A stretch of 31,702 bases of DNA from CANIZL01 sp043788645 (GCA_043788645.1 JAYVTS010000380.1:1-31702); one strand, 5' to 3'. Numbered from the stretch's first letter, positions 7,771 through 16,315 are shown. Numbers and translations are program-made. Notes: generated by a model not told the origin, from the letters alone.

Positions 7771-8771
7771 GAACGGACCACCGCCCGCTGCCGCGCAAGC
7801 CGTCGCGCGAGGCGAATCGCCGACACCATGCTCGATTCATCCGCGCGACCGTGGCCCGCGAGATCGTAGGCGGTACCGTGATCGGGTGAGGTCCGGATGA
7901 AGGGCAAACCCAAGGTCCAGTTCACACCGGTTGCGAAAGCCACCATTTTCAAGGGCACCAAGCCCTGGTCGTGATACATCGCCACCACCGCGTCGTAATC
8001 GCCCCGAAACGCCTGCTGAAATAGGGTATCGGCGGCGGTCGGCCCGCGTACTTCTAGTCCCAAGGCTTGCGCCGCCGCCACCGCGGGTGCAACGAGGTCG
8101 ATTTCCTCCCGACCCAGCAATCCTCCTTCGCCTGCGTGGGGATTTAGGCCGCAAACCCCGATTCGAGCGCGAGGCAAGCCCAGGTGATGACAAGCCTCCG
8201 CGGTGAGTTCAATGGTTTGTAGGATCGCCGCGGACCGAAGCGCCATCGCTACGTCTTTCAGCGGGAGATGGGTGGTGGCCAAAGCCACCCGAAGCCATCG
8301 ACCACTCTCGTCATGGCCGAGCAACATCATCGCGAACCGAGTGCAGCCGCTCAAGGCGGCCACAAATTCCGTTTGCCCCACAAACGGTTGTCCCGCTCGA
8401 AGAATGGACTCTTTACTGACGGGTGCAGTGACCAACGCGGCCAGTGTACCGGCCAAACATTGCTCAGCCCCAACTCGCAACGAAGCCACCGCCGCTAGGG
8501 CCGCCGTCGGATGTCCGGGCGTTAGATCCGTCGGCAATGAATCTTCTGGGCTCAGCAAATAGAGACGGCCCGGAACCTCCGCCCGCTCGGCCCAAGTTGG
8601 AAGCGGCTCCTCCACTCCCAACAATCCCGAATAATACTCCGCCGCGCCCGCGTCGCCAATCAACACGTAGGAAGTGGAGTCCTCGTCGCCTAGGACTCGG
8701 GCGAGTGCTTTGAGCGCGACCTCCGGTCCGATGCCGGTGATGTCGCCGAGAGTGATGCCCACGGCCATCAT
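7767..8771 (-). CDS. pdxA: 4-hydroxythreonine-4-phosphate dehydrogenase
   Basis: PdxA oxidises 4-phosphohydroxy-L-threonine in the DXP-dependent route to pyridoxal phosphate. The 334-residue product starts MMAVGITLGDITGIGPEVALKAL, the standard PdxA opening, and has the three metal-binding histidine blocks THLPLKDV, GLNPHAGEGG and MYHDQGLVPLK, followed by TSPDHGTAYDLAG. The frame is open to 8858, but the upstream residues overlap the parvulin gene and do not fit the family, so I take the double-ATG at 8771. It lies between a parvulin gene upstream (46 bp) and dus downstream (4-bp overlap). In other bacteria pdxA also follows surA, so the pairing is a recurring one. No pdxJ is nearby. Confidence 0.95.
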   Translation of the reverse strand: MMAVGITLGDITGIGPEVALKALARVLGDEDSTSYVLIGDAGAAEYYSGLLGVEEPLPTWAERAEVPGRLYLLSPEDSLPTDLTPGHPTAALAAVASLRVGAEQCLAGTLAALVTAPVSKESILRAGQPFVGQTEFVAALSGCTRFAMMLLGHDESGRWLRVALATTHLPLKDVAMALRSAAILQTIELTAEACHHLGLPRARIGVCGLNPHAGEGGLLGREEIDLVAPAVAAAQALGLEVRGPTAADTLFQQAFRGDYDAVVAMYHDQGLVPLKMVAFATGVNWTLGLPFIRTSPDHGTAYDLAGHGRADESSMVSAIRLARRLARQRAVVRS

Positions 8772-8817
8772 CGGTAGATTGGATTCCGATAGAGCCCAAC
8801 GCCCACTCGCAATCAGG

Positions 8818-9855
8818 CTAGAAATATCGGACAAAAGCGTTCTTGCGGAGGCGGGCAACCCAGGCCTTTTGGAGACGTTCTTCCTCCGACTTCTTTAGGT
8901 CCGCTTCAATTTCCTCGCGCACTTCCGTCAGCGATTTTACGGCACCGTCCTTGCGTTCCTCGACCTTGAGCAGAAACGCGGAACCCTCCAGCAGCACCAC
9001 TTCACTGGTCTGACCGGCGGCCAGTTTGAACGCGACGTCCCGCAACTCTTTTCGCAGATCCGCATCGCGGTTTTCCACCCAGCCTCGATCACCGCCCTTG
9101 GCGCGACTCGCGCTGTCGTCCGAAATTTCCTTCGCCACCACGGCGAAGTCCTCGCCGGCCTTGATCCGGGCCGCCGCCGTGGCCGCCACCGTGGCCGCTT
9201 CACCGGCCGGGTGCTTTGTACGATCAAAGAGCATCAGCCGCAGTTTGACCCGATCCAGCACCTTGAACCGGTCTGAATTGGCGGTGTAATAAGCCTCAAT
9301 TTTTTTGGGCGAAATGATCAAATCCTTCCGCAGATTCTGTTGAACCATGGTGTACACAATGAACCGATCCCGTTGATCTTGCCGATACTGTTCATAGGTC
9401 AACGCCTTATCTCGCAACGTCTGCACCATGCTCACTCGATCACCGAAGTCGTCCTTCACCGCTTTCTTGACGACGTCATTCATGACCGAATCCGGTAAGC
9501 GATAGCCTTTTTTCTGAAATTCATCGAGGATGAGCCTTCGATCAATGATGCCCTCCAACGTGGACGCCATGATCTTGGTTGATTCATCATTGAACTCCTT
9601 CGACTCCCGGATGGCATCGAAAACCGTGTTATCATCCGTGGGCAGACCGGCTCGGAATAGGCGGTTCTGAACGAACGGGCCTAGGTTTTTGACCAGCGCT
9701 TGGGTAGGAACGCGGGCGGCGGACCGAACTTCGGAAAGAGGTATGACGTTGCCGTTAACCAACGCCGCCACGCCGTCTTGCAGCGCCGGATCGGCACGAA
9801 GCCCAACGGCGAAACCCATCATGACGAGCGTACTGAGGTAAATTGACCGCTTCAC
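8818..9855 (-). CDS. SurA/PpiC-type peptidyl-prolyl isomerase
   Basis: The 345-residue exported protein starts with a signal peptide (residues 1-21, MKRSIYLSTLVMMGFAVGLRA). A SurA-N-like helical region follows, including VAALVNGNVIPLSEV and RLILDEFQKKGYRLPDSV, which binds unfolded proteins in SurA. One parvulin domain lies at about 205-310 (KLRLMLFD, GEDFAVVAKEISDDSASRAKGGDRGWVENRD, FKLAAGQTSEVV). E. coli SurA has two such domains and is longer. Its likely job is periplasmic folding of outer-membrane barrels, which suits the receptors and porin-like proteins in this window. Translation starts at a GTG (9855). It heads the group parvulin-pdxA-dus. Confidence 0.9.
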   Translation of the reverse strand: MKRSIYLSTLVMMGFAVGLRADPALQDGVAALVNGNVIPLSEVRSAARVPTQALVKNLGPFVQNRLFRAGLPTDDNTVFDAIRESKEFNDESTKIMASTLEGIIDRRLILDEFQKKGYRLPDSVMNDVVKKAVKDDFGDRVSMVQTLRDKALTYEQYRQDQRDRFIVYTMVQQNLRKDLIISPKKIEAYYTANSDRFKVLDRVKLRLMLFDRTKHPAGEAATVAATAAARIKAGEDFAVVAKEISDDSASRAKGGDRGWVENRDADLRKELRDVAFKLAAGQTSEVVLLEGSAFLLKVEERKDGAVKSLTEVREEIEADLKKSEEERLQKAWVARLRKNAFVRYF

Positions 9856-9993
9856 AGACCGCCACCGTAGGGAGGCTGACCGCGGGGGTCAATCGGGGTG
9901 GATGATGAGCTGGCGGAATAGAGGGGCGATAAATTCGGTCGATCTGATCGTCCGCCGCTTGCATCCTGAACAGGCATTCTTAGTCTGCGCCAC

Positions 9994-10680
9994 ATGAAGC
10001 GTGCCTTCGCCTCCCTGCTTTTTGCTTCCGTTGCTCTTTCGCCCATCGCTCCCACCGCGGTGGCCGCTGAATTCGATGCCCAGGATTTTCTCATCCTCCG
10101 CCAAACTGTCGAAAATCACCAGACTGCCCTGGATCGCCTGGATGGGCTCAATCGGCGCCTTGCGGAAGTTGAATCCAAATTGGCCGAGTCGCGACGCGAG
10201 ATCGCGGCGTTGCGTCAGGTGAACGCGGTCCTGACCAAAGACCTCGTCACCCAAGACCAACTCAAAGCCCTGGTGGCCAAGGTAGAATTGATTGACCACA
10301 ACCGCGCCGAGGACAGCAAACGTATTTACGAAACGTTAAAAAAATTCGCGGATGCGCCGCCCATAGCGGCCCCGGTCGGCCCAGCCTTCGATAAACATTT
10401 GCCGTCACCCGGACCTGAACCCGCCGCTGGTTCGAGTCGTACCGATACGAGGGATACCACCGATCCTGGAACCAAGCCGCCCAAACCGCCCATAGAACTT
10501 CCGGCTACCAACTACGAGCATGAGGTCCACCCGGGCGAAACCTTGAGCGGAATTCTCCTCGCGTATCGAAAAGGATACGGGTTAAAAACCACGATGGCCC
10601 ACGTCGAAGCGGCCAATCCGGGTCTCAATCCAAAGAAGCTCAAGGAAGGTCAAAAAATTAAAATTCCGATTGTGAAATGA
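9994..10680 (+). CDS. Exported LysM-domain protein with coiled coil
   Basis: The 228-residue product has a signal peptide (1-25, ending AVAA), a long coiled coil (about 30-118, heptad-like Leu/Val spacing in LDRLDGLNRRLAEVESKLAESRREIAAL), a Pro/Ser/Thr-rich linker (122-172) and one LysM domain (174-226: HEVHPGETLSGILLAYRKGYGL, then AANPGLNPKKLKEGQKIKIP). LysM binds the glycan of peptidoglycan, so the protein probably sits in the periplasm bridging the wall and a partner bound through the coiled coil. No enzymatic domain is present. The PLP decarboxylase gene begins 6 bp downstream and is probably co-translated. The upstream 138 bp to the divergent parvulin gene should hold its promoter, but I see no convincing -35/-10 pair. 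Confidence 0.85.
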   Translation: MKRAFASLLFASVALSPIAPTAVAAEFDAQDFLILRQTVENHQTALDRLDGLNRRLAEVESKLAESRREIAALRQVNAVLTKDLVTQDQLKALVAKVELIDHNRAEDSKRIYETLKKFADAPPIAAPVGPAFDKHLPSPGPEPAAGSSRTDTRDTTDPGTKPPKPPIELPATNYEHEVHPGETLSGILLAYRKGYGLKTTMAHVEAANPGLNPKKLKEGQKIKIPIVK

Positions 10681-10686
10681 AATGAC

Positions 10687-11907
10687 GTGAGCCGCTTACC
10701 CTCTGCGCCCCAGCCTCACTTCGGGCATTCCGCGGTCGGGCTTCGGGTTTGGCGCGACCGAGTCAATAGTGCCCTTCGCGCTGGCGCCACCACGCCGTTC
10801 TTTCTATTTACACCCGAGCCTGTGAATGAACGGTTGCGCGTCTTCGAGGCGCTAAACTTCGGCCGACCCGCGACGCACTGGTATTCCACCAAAACTCAAC
10901 CGTTGGAGCCGCTCCTTCGTTGGTGGCAGGCCCAAGACCGGCCGGCCGAGGTGGTGAGCGAAGCCGAATTTCGACTTGTCCGCCGCTGCGGATTTCCGAT
11001 CGAACGTATTTTGATCAATGGCCCGGCCAAACATCACTGGCTCCCCCTGCTGAGCGAACCAGGACTTCGAGTAAATTTTGATTCGTTGGCCGAACTCACT
11101 GCTTTGTTGCCATTGGCAAAAAGACACCGGTGGCAGATGGGTCTACGCTTGTGTACCCATGAGGAATTTGACCCTGAATCACCCCAATTTCCCACCCAAT
11201 TTGGCTTCACGCCGGAGGAAGCGGCCAGGGCGCTCCAGCGGCTTCGTAAATCCGATCTGGAACCGACGATCGCTCATTTTCATCTCCGCACGAACCTCCC
11301 AGATGCCACCTGTCACCGACGTGCCCTCGCTGAAATCGCCAAATTGTGTCGAGTGACACGGTGGACTCCGCGAGTCATCGACATCGGTGGTGGGCTTCCC
11401 CCGAGATTCACCCTCGGGCGCGGGGGGCAATCCTTGGCCGCCAGCCATAACCCTGAGACCTTTCGGCCCTTTGCCGAAGTGATTCGAACAGCGTTGCGAG
11501 AATTTCCGAGTGTTACCGATATCTGGCTGGAGAACGGCCGAGCGTTGTTTGCGGAAGGTGGAGTCCTAGTGATCAAGGTATTAGATATCAAAGAGCGTCG
11601 AGGGCTGCGTCAACTGATTGCCGATGGGGGTCGGACGCAACACGCCTTGGTTTCGTTATGGGAGCAACACGAATTACTATCGCTCAAACCACGACGTGGA
11701 GCCGAGACCTTGACGGCGATCTATGGTCCGACCTGCATGGCCTTCGATCAACTCGCACGGAAACCATTTCCGCGAAGTGTTCGGGTCGAGGATTATCTGA
11801 TATGGTTCGAGGCAGGAGCGTATCATTTACCCTGGGAAACCCGTTTTTCGCATGATCTCGCCGAGATTTGGTGGACCACCGATTCAAAATGCCGTCGCAT
11901 CCGTTGA
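10687..11907 (+). CDS. Fold-type III PLP-dependent decarboxylase (ornithine/diaminopimelate decarboxylase family)
   Basis: This 406-residue protein has the alanine-racemase-fold decarboxylase signature. K69 in HWYSTKTQP is the PLP lysine (YAVKAN in relatives). HFHLRTN (197-203) replaces the usual HxHIGSQ. VIDIGGGLPPRF (230-241) binds the PLP phosphate, ENGRAL (282-287) stands for the ExGR block, and GPTCMAFD (347-354) contains the cysteine and aspartate from the second subunit. EAGAYHLPWETRF (375-387) closes the site. GPTC...D resembles ornithine decarboxylases, but the substrate cannot be fixed: diaminopimelate, ornithine, arginine or carboxynorspermidine are all possible. The start is a GTG 6 bp after the LysM gene. 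It converges with the esterase gene. Confidence 0.82.
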   Translation: MSRLPSAPQPHFGHSAVGLRVWRDRVNSALRAGATTPFFLFTPEPVNERLRVFEALNFGRPATHWYSTKTQPLEPLLRWWQAQDRPAEVVSEAEFRLVRRCGFPIERILINGPAKHHWLPLLSEPGLRVNFDSLAELTALLPLAKRHRWQMGLRLCTHEEFDPESPQFPTQFGFTPEEAARALQRLRKSDLEPTIAHFHLRTNLPDATCHRRALAEIAKLCRVTRWTPRVIDIGGGLPPRFTLGRGGQSLAASHNPETFRPFAEVIRTALREFPSVTDIWLENGRALFAEGGVLVIKVLDIKERRGLRQLIADGGRTQHALVSLWEQHELLSLKPRRGAETLTAIYGPTCMAFDQLARKPFPRSVRVEDYLIWFEAGAYHLPWETRFSHDLAEIWWTTDSKCRRIR

Positions 11908-11910
11908 ACG

Positions 11911-11925
11911 TCCGAAACGTTCGGA
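11911..11925. terminator. Hairpin between convergent genes
   Basis: TCCGAAACGTTCGGA is a perfect 6-bp stem with a 3-nt loop, placed in the 45-bp gap between two convergent genes. Outer bases CG/GG extend it weakly. There is no clear run of T on either side, so it may be a bidirectional transcription end but is not a textbook intrinsic terminator. Confidence 0.35.
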
Positions 11926-11952
11926 AGGACGGGTGATACGAGTCCAAAAACC

Positions 11953-13704
11953 TCAGGGCCCTGTCACCAGCATCGGTCGGCGCCAAATTTTGTCTTTGTC
12001 GCACACAAATAAATACCGTCGTCCTGGACCCGCGAAAGCACAGCTTACCGGGACATTATCGGCGCGAGGCTTCGCAATCACTCCGCCCAAACGCCCCGTC
12101 CAATCGAACATTTGGATCCCAGCAAAAGACGTCACATACGCTCGACCGTCAGCATCCATCGTCGAACCATCGCCGGCACTTTCCGTTCGACCTGAGGGCA
12201 CAACCAAAGTCATATATCGCTCCCCGCCGCTCAGCAGACCGTCGTTGCCAATAATAAATGACCAGACGCTGCTACCCTTATATTCGGACACGATCAGTTG
12301 TTTGTGATCCGGACTGAGCGCAATGCCATTCGGTCCATTGATACCTCCCGCGACCGAACGTGGACCGCTCAGATCACGAGCAGTGGTCGGGATCATGATC
12401 ACCTGACCGGCACCGGTATCAGTATAGTAAATTCGACCGTCTTTGGTCACCACTAGATCATTGGGTTTCACGTCTTTTGCAATGGTCTCCACCTGTTTGG
12501 TGGCGGGATCAATGACAACGATCCGTTGTTTAAAGTCTCCGGGACCGCCTTGACTGGCCGCGTAGAGTTTGCCGTCGGCACCCCACTTGAGACCGCTGAC
12601 TTTAGGTCCACTTTCTAACCATTTTTCTGGCTTCCCGTCCGATGGAATTCGCCAGATTTCCGAGCGATTCAGATCGCTAAACCAAAAATTGCCCTGGGCA
12701 TCGCCACCGGCACCGTCCGTAAATCCGTAACCGCTCCCGACCAACTCCCAATCGCCCGACTGGCCGCCGCCCGGGAGAACTTTGTTGAGTGCTTCGTCAC
12801 CCTTCCAATTATTGGTGCTGGGAGCAGGGACGGTCGCACCGGACCGCCAGAGCCAGCGAAGCGCGTCCGGCAAAATGGCGCCACCGTGCTGTCCGCTATG
12901 AGAACCTTCGCCCATCACTAATTTGACGTCGTAGCCGGCAAACTCCAGAGCACTCGCCATGGTTTGATTCGCCAGCGGCCAATTTCCGTGGACATTGTTT
13001 AGATCATTGTGGCCATCTTGCAAAAAGACGCGGAGAGATTTGCGTTCGGTTTTGCGGATTAACGCCGGATAGGCATCGCCGCCCCGGATATTTACATAGC
13101 TTCCGATTTGACTGAGAACTTTGCTGAATTGATCTGGGCGTTCCCACGCCGCAGTGAAGGCACAAATCGCCCCACTGCTCATTCCCCCGACGGCACGCTG
13201 CGCAGGGTCGGTTGAAAGATTTAGAGAAAATGTTTTGGTGACATAGGGCAGGGCTTCATCCAGCAGGAATTTCACATACAGGCCGCCCAACGAATCGTAT
13301 TCATAACTCCGATTGCTCCGGTTTGCTCCGGGGCCACCCGCCCGTCCTGGATTCAAGAACACCGCGACGGTGACGGGCATATCGCCGGCGGCGATGAGAT
13401 TGTCGAAAACGATGGGAACCCGTTGTGATCCCTTTTCATCCGAGTAGCCGCCACCGTCCATAAAGACCATCAGCGCGGCCGGCTTGGACCCATCGTATTG
13501 GGCTGGAATATAGACTCCGCCTTCGCGGAGGGTGTCCGGGTACACGACCGAATTCGTCAATGTAAAGGAGGTGAATTTGCCCTGAGGCACACCTGCATGC
13601 CGTGCGAGCGAATCGGGGCCGAGAGTATATTGTTCTGCCGCATCGCCGTTGATCCGAAGACCCAAGACGATACTCAACAACACCACGGAGCGGGGGAAAG
13701 ACAT
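11953..13704 (-). CDS. Secreted esterase fused to SMP-30/gluconolactonase-like propeller
   Basis: The 583-residue product has a signal peptide (1-23) and two domains. Residues about 40-290 are an alpha/beta hydrolase of the enterochelin-esterase/feruloyl-esterase D type: GVYIPAQYDGSKPAALMVFMDGGG, nucleophile S176 in GGMSSGA, an acid near D230 and H269 or H273 in GEGSHSGQHGG. Residues about 310-583 form an SMP-30/gluconolactonase propeller: FTDGAGGDAQGNFWFSD, KPNDLVVTKDGRIYYTD and GPNGIALSPDHKQLIVSE. The first metal ligand, usually Glu in FxEGP, is Asp or absent here (FTDGA). The pair may act on a plant-derived ester and its sugar or lactone product; this is inference. The ATG at 13752 overlaps the upstream stop (ATGA) and would add 16 residues; 13704 gives a better signal peptide. 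Confidence 0.85.
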   Translation of the reverse strand: MSFPRSVVLLSIVLGLRINGDAAEQYTLGPDSLARHAGVPQGKFTSFTLTNSVVYPDTLREGGVYIPAQYDGSKPAALMVFMDGGGYSDEKGSQRVPIVFDNLIAAGDMPVTVAVFLNPGRAGGPGANRSNRSYEYDSLGGLYVKFLLDEALPYVTKTFSLNLSTDPAQRAVGGMSSGAICAFTAAWERPDQFSKVLSQIGSYVNIRGGDAYPALIRKTERKSLRVFLQDGHNDLNNVHGNWPLANQTMASALEFAGYDVKLVMGEGSHSGQHGGAILPDALRWLWRSGATVPAPSTNNWKGDEALNKVLPGGGQSGDWELVGSGYGFTDGAGGDAQGNFWFSDLNRSEIWRIPSDGKPEKWLESGPKVSGLKWGADGKLYAASQGGPGDFKQRIVVIDPATKQVETIAKDVKPNDLVVTKDGRIYYTDTGAGQVIMIPTTARDLSGPRSVAGGINGPNGIALSPDHKQLIVSEYKGSSVWSFIIGNDGLLSGGERYMTLVVPSGRTESAGDGSTMDADGRAYVTSFAGIQMFDWTGRLGGVIAKPRADNVPVSCAFAGPGRRYLFVCDKDKIWRRPMLVTGP

Positions 13705-13748
13705 GGTCACAGTTTGTCGCCGGGTTTGCCTGGAAACAAGTGGAGGAT

Positions 13749-15161
13749 TCATTTCAATATCGCTTCGGTCGGGCGAGCGAGTGTCGACTCTTCCCCGGCC
13801 CCCAATTGCATCCCTGCCAACAAAAAGGCGGGCCACGCCAAGGCCGGAATGTAAAGACTGAACTCCGCCGCTGACTGAAGGAACCATCCCAGCAATCCGA
13901 GCCAAAGTGCCACCGTCAGAGGATTCCTCGGTAAGGTTCCTACTGCGCGACGGCCCAGGGTCCACAGTAAGCCCGCGATCCAGGCGAGGTAGAGAACGGC
14001 TGCTGGCCATCCGGCGTCGCTGGCTTGTTCGAGGTAATCGTTGTGGACTAAGCGAGCCATTTCTTGTTCCGGCGATTTCATGGCGCCGTACGGGCGTTGA
14101 AACGTACCAGGCCCCGTCCCAACCCACGGGTGAGTATTGGCGGTTGTCCAGGCCGCCCGCCAATAGTCAACGCGGGCACTTGCACTGGTTGCTCCTTGCC
14201 GGAAATAACCCGCGTGACGGGCAAAAAACACGCCTAAGCCCACCGCAAAAATCGCCAGCACGGAGAGGCATTTTTTCCAAGCCTGCCCTCGACGAATTAA
14301 CAAGGCTACTCCTGCCACAAGGAGAGCCACCAACCAACCCGCCTTCGAGCCCGTCCAAAAAAAACAGCTGAAACCCAGCACGGCTGTCAGTCCGATGACC
14401 AGTTCGCGGAGTCTTGGGCGGAGCGCTTCGGTCCGGGTCCAAGCCAAGATCAGCGCCGCCGGAAAAAGGAGTAATAGCAGTGCCGCAAGTGCGTTGGGGT
14501 AGACCAGGGTGCCGTAAACACGGCCCTTTTCTAGTTTTTTAAGAATGATGGGGTTTGCGATATCGACGCCGTTGACGGTCAGGACCAGTTGAAGACGCTT
14601 CAATTCTCCGAGCACGGCGGGCGGAGTATTGGTCCAGCCGGTTCGTTCGTTTTCTCGATAGGTTGCTAGATCTTTCGGAAAATCAAAGGCGTACTGGTTT
14701 ACCGCTTTCACGAGGCAAAAGGTCATACCCACCAGCAGTCCCGGCCAAAGCCAGCGTTGCAGCCTGAGGTCCCGAAAAAGGAGGTAACCGATAACATAGG
14801 CGACGACGATCGCTGTAAAATGTGGCAGCACGAGCCCAGTCAGACCCGGGTCCACCGAGGTGCGGGCGGCTAGATACTGCCACGATAACCAAAGGATGGG
14901 GAGGAGTAGCAATACCCACCGGGACCGATTCATCGCGAGTCGTCGGAAGACCGTCATCGGACGAGTTAAAAGCAAGCCGACAATCGCTATCGGTAGAAAC
15001 GCCGCTTGGGCCCAACGCAGAGGCCAAGGCCAACCCCAAAAATCGGCCAGGGTCCGGGGGACATCCAGTTGACCTTCGAGCACGATCGGATTCCCAAATT
15101 TGATCACGGCGAGGCCCAGAAATATTCCCAAGGACAATGCGTAGAGGACGTGGCGCGACAC
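13749..15161 (-). CDS. O-antigen ligase / Wzy_C-family membrane protein
   Basis: This 470-residue protein has about ten hydrophobic segments and the Wzy_C signatures: TGSKAGWLVALLVAGVALLI (mid-protein), THPWVGTGPGTFQRPYG and RLVHNDYLEQASDAGWPAAVLYLAWIAGLLW. In the family (WaaL, Wzy, PglL) a periplasmic loop carries the conserved His region and transfers or polymerises glycans from a lipid carrier. Both O-antigen ligase and exopolysaccharide polymerase remain possible. The start is a GTG (15161). It shares a 4-bp overlap with one possible start of the esterase gene downstream, so the two may be co-translated. No other polysaccharide genes are adjacent, although a GT4 glycosyltransferase lies 4 kb away. 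Confidence 0.87.
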   Translation of the reverse strand: MSRHVLYALSLGIFLGLAVIKFGNPIVLEGQLDVPRTLADFWGWPWPLRWAQAAFLPIAIVGLLLTRPMTVFRRLAMNRSRWVLLLLPILWLSWQYLAARTSVDPGLTGLVLPHFTAIVVAYVIGYLLFRDLRLQRWLWPGLLVGMTFCLVKAVNQYAFDFPKDLATYRENERTGWTNTPPAVLGELKRLQLVLTVNGVDIANPIILKKLEKGRVYGTLVYPNALAALLLLLFPAALILAWTRTEALRPRLRELVIGLTAVLGFSCFFWTGSKAGWLVALLVAGVALLIRRGQAWKKCLSVLAIFAVGLGVFFARHAGYFRQGATSASARVDYWRAAWTTANTHPWVGTGPGTFQRPYGAMKSPEQEMARLVHNDYLEQASDAGWPAAVLYLAWIAGLLWTLGRRAVGTLPRNPLTVALWLGLLGWFLQSAAEFSLYIPALAWPAFLLAGMQLGAGEESTLARPTEAILK

Positions 15162-15243
15162 AGGTTTGAGTAAAGAGGTTTGCTAGGCTGGGGGCGAGCC
15201 GGATTCCGAAAATCTGACAAAAAGGGGTGGAGGGATGGGACAA

Positions 15244-15266
15244 GTGTCAAAGGGGGTGTCCGACAC
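15244..15266. repeat. REP-like palindrome GTGTC-C-GACAC
   Basis: The text GTGTCAAAGGGGGTGTCCGACAC contains an 11-bp inverted repeat GTGTCCGACAC (15256-15266) preceded by another GTGTC (15244). From memory, very similar GTGTCnGACAC sequences are scattered in many Gram-negative and PVC genomes next to REP-associated tyrosine transposases. No such transposase is in this window, so this would be a solo copy. Confidence 0.45.
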
Positions 15267-15310
15267 TTTATTTGAATTCCTTCGCCCGAAAGCGAAAGCA
15301 CACGAGGACT

Positions 15311-15345
15311 GCTCATCATTACCCACAGAAATGGATTTCAAACAA
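15311..15345. repeat. Dispersed intergenic repeat, copy 2
   Basis: This is the partner of 2706-2740 (27 of 35 positions identical by eye), same orientation, about 12.6 kb apart, also outside genes. The best-conserved part is CCCACRGAAATGGRTTYCAA. Confidence 0.45.
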
Positions 15346-15446
15346 ATCCCAACCTCTTCACCACCAAGAATCTCTCCCCTCCTAATCTCAAAGTCAGCTC
15401 AAACTGATTTAACCCGAGATCAGGGATTTTAGGGTTCATTCCCGCT

Positions 15447-16256
15447 TCAAGGCGCACGGGGAGTCGGCGGGGGCGGAGATGAGGGCGGGTTCGGTTCACC
15501 CACGGGCTCGACGGATGGCTCGGAACTCGGGAGTGGCGCTCCCGGCTTCTCGATCAGGTCATCGGGTGTTATTTCCTCGGGCAAAACGACAATGGCAATG
15601 CGCCGATTTCGTGCCCGTCCCTCGGGTGTTGCGTTGTTTGCCAACGGTCGAAATTCCCCGCAACCCACCGCTGCAAGTCGGTGTGGATCGACTCCAGCAT
15701 GCGTCTCCAAATAGCGCACCGCCGCCAACGCCCGACCGACCGACAAAGACCAATTGTCGGCAAACCCACCTTGGATACGGCTGCGGATGGGAACATTATC
15801 CGTATGCCCTACGATTTGAAGCTGACGTTTTGGATATTGAGCCAACAGCGTCGCTACCTTCGAGAGGACCGCTTCGCCGTCGGGTTTGAGCACCGCTTCA
15901 CCGGAATCGAACAAAACCCGGTCCAAAATGTTAACAGTCAATCGTCCTTGGAGTTCAGAGATGGTAACGTCCCTCGAATTGAGCGCGGTGCGGAATTCTG
16001 CCTCTAAGGACGACTTTGTTTGGGTCGCCTGGTCTACCGCACCTTGCAACTCCTTCACCAAGGCACGGGTTGCTTCGAGCTGACTGTTCAGGATCGCATT
16101 GGTGGCACTCAAACCCGCCGCGACGATACCGAGTTCTTCAGCGTGAGCGTGCGCCTCATATTCAGTGCGAGAATTCTCCCGAATCTGAAGCCAGCCCACC
16201 GCCAGCAGCACCAGGCCGCTGAGCATCCCCGCGAACATCCAGGTAGATTTCGGCAT
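15447..16256 (-). CDS. OmpA/MotB-domain envelope protein
   Basis: The 269-residue protein has one N-terminal membrane helix or uncleaved signal (7-24), a coiled-coil-like segment (about 30-105), an OmpA/MotB peptidoglycan-binding domain (about 110-225) and a Pro/Ser/Glu-rich tail (230-269). The OmpA block shows VLFDSGEAVLKPDGEAVL, IVGHTDNVPI with D153, LSVGRALAAVRYL, and NNATPEGRARNRRI, whose last arginines bind diaminopimelate in the family. Topology (short cytoplasmic N-terminus, one helix, periplasmic OmpA domain) is like MotB, but there is no MotA partner and no flagellar gene nearby. A general cell-wall anchor is more likely than a stator. It is divergent from the TonB receptor gene. Confidence 0.88.
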   Translation of the reverse strand: MPKSTWMFAGMLSGLVLLAVGWLQIRENSRTEYEAHAHAEELGIVAAGLSATNAILNSQLEATRALVKELQGAVDQATQTKSSLEAEFRTALNSRDVTISELQGRLTVNILDRVLFDSGEAVLKPDGEAVLSKVATLLAQYPKRQLQIVGHTDNVPIRSRIQGGFADNWSLSVGRALAAVRYLETHAGVDPHRLAAVGCGEFRPLANNATPEGRARNRRIAIVVLPEEITPDDLIEKPGAPLPSSEPSVEPVGEPNPPSSPPPPTPRAP

Positions 16257-16303
16257 AGGAACAAATGCGCTGCCACTGGGTCTAGAGCAAGGGCCACCGA
16301 GCA

Positions 16304-16315
16304 GCCCGATCGGGC
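16304..16315. promoter_or_regulatory. 12-bp palindrome in divergent promoter region
   Basis: GCCCGATCGGGC is a perfect palindrome in the 185-bp gap between the divergent OmpA-domain and TonB-receptor genes. Its position suits an operator, but a single site in GC-rich DNA can occur by chance, and no regulator gene is adjacent. Confidence 0.25.

Larger units (their letters stand above)
15162..15446. other. Gene-free spacer with two repeats
   Basis: No credible gene is seen in these 285 bp between two minus-strand genes. The spacer holds a REP-like palindrome (15244-15266) and one copy of a dispersed repeat (15311-15345). The stretch 15330-15425 is poorer in G+C than the genes on both sides. 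Confidence 0.6.

Noticed and set aside
13705..14163. N-terminal extension of the esterase frame by 153 residues
   Set aside because: It overlaps the O-antigen-ligase gene, is low in complexity and rich in Arg/Ser, and lies upstream of a clear signal peptide.
15447..16256. Flagellar stator protein MotB
   Set aside because: The topology fits, but no motA or other motility gene is near, and the Pro-rich tail suggests a general OmpA-domain wall anchor.
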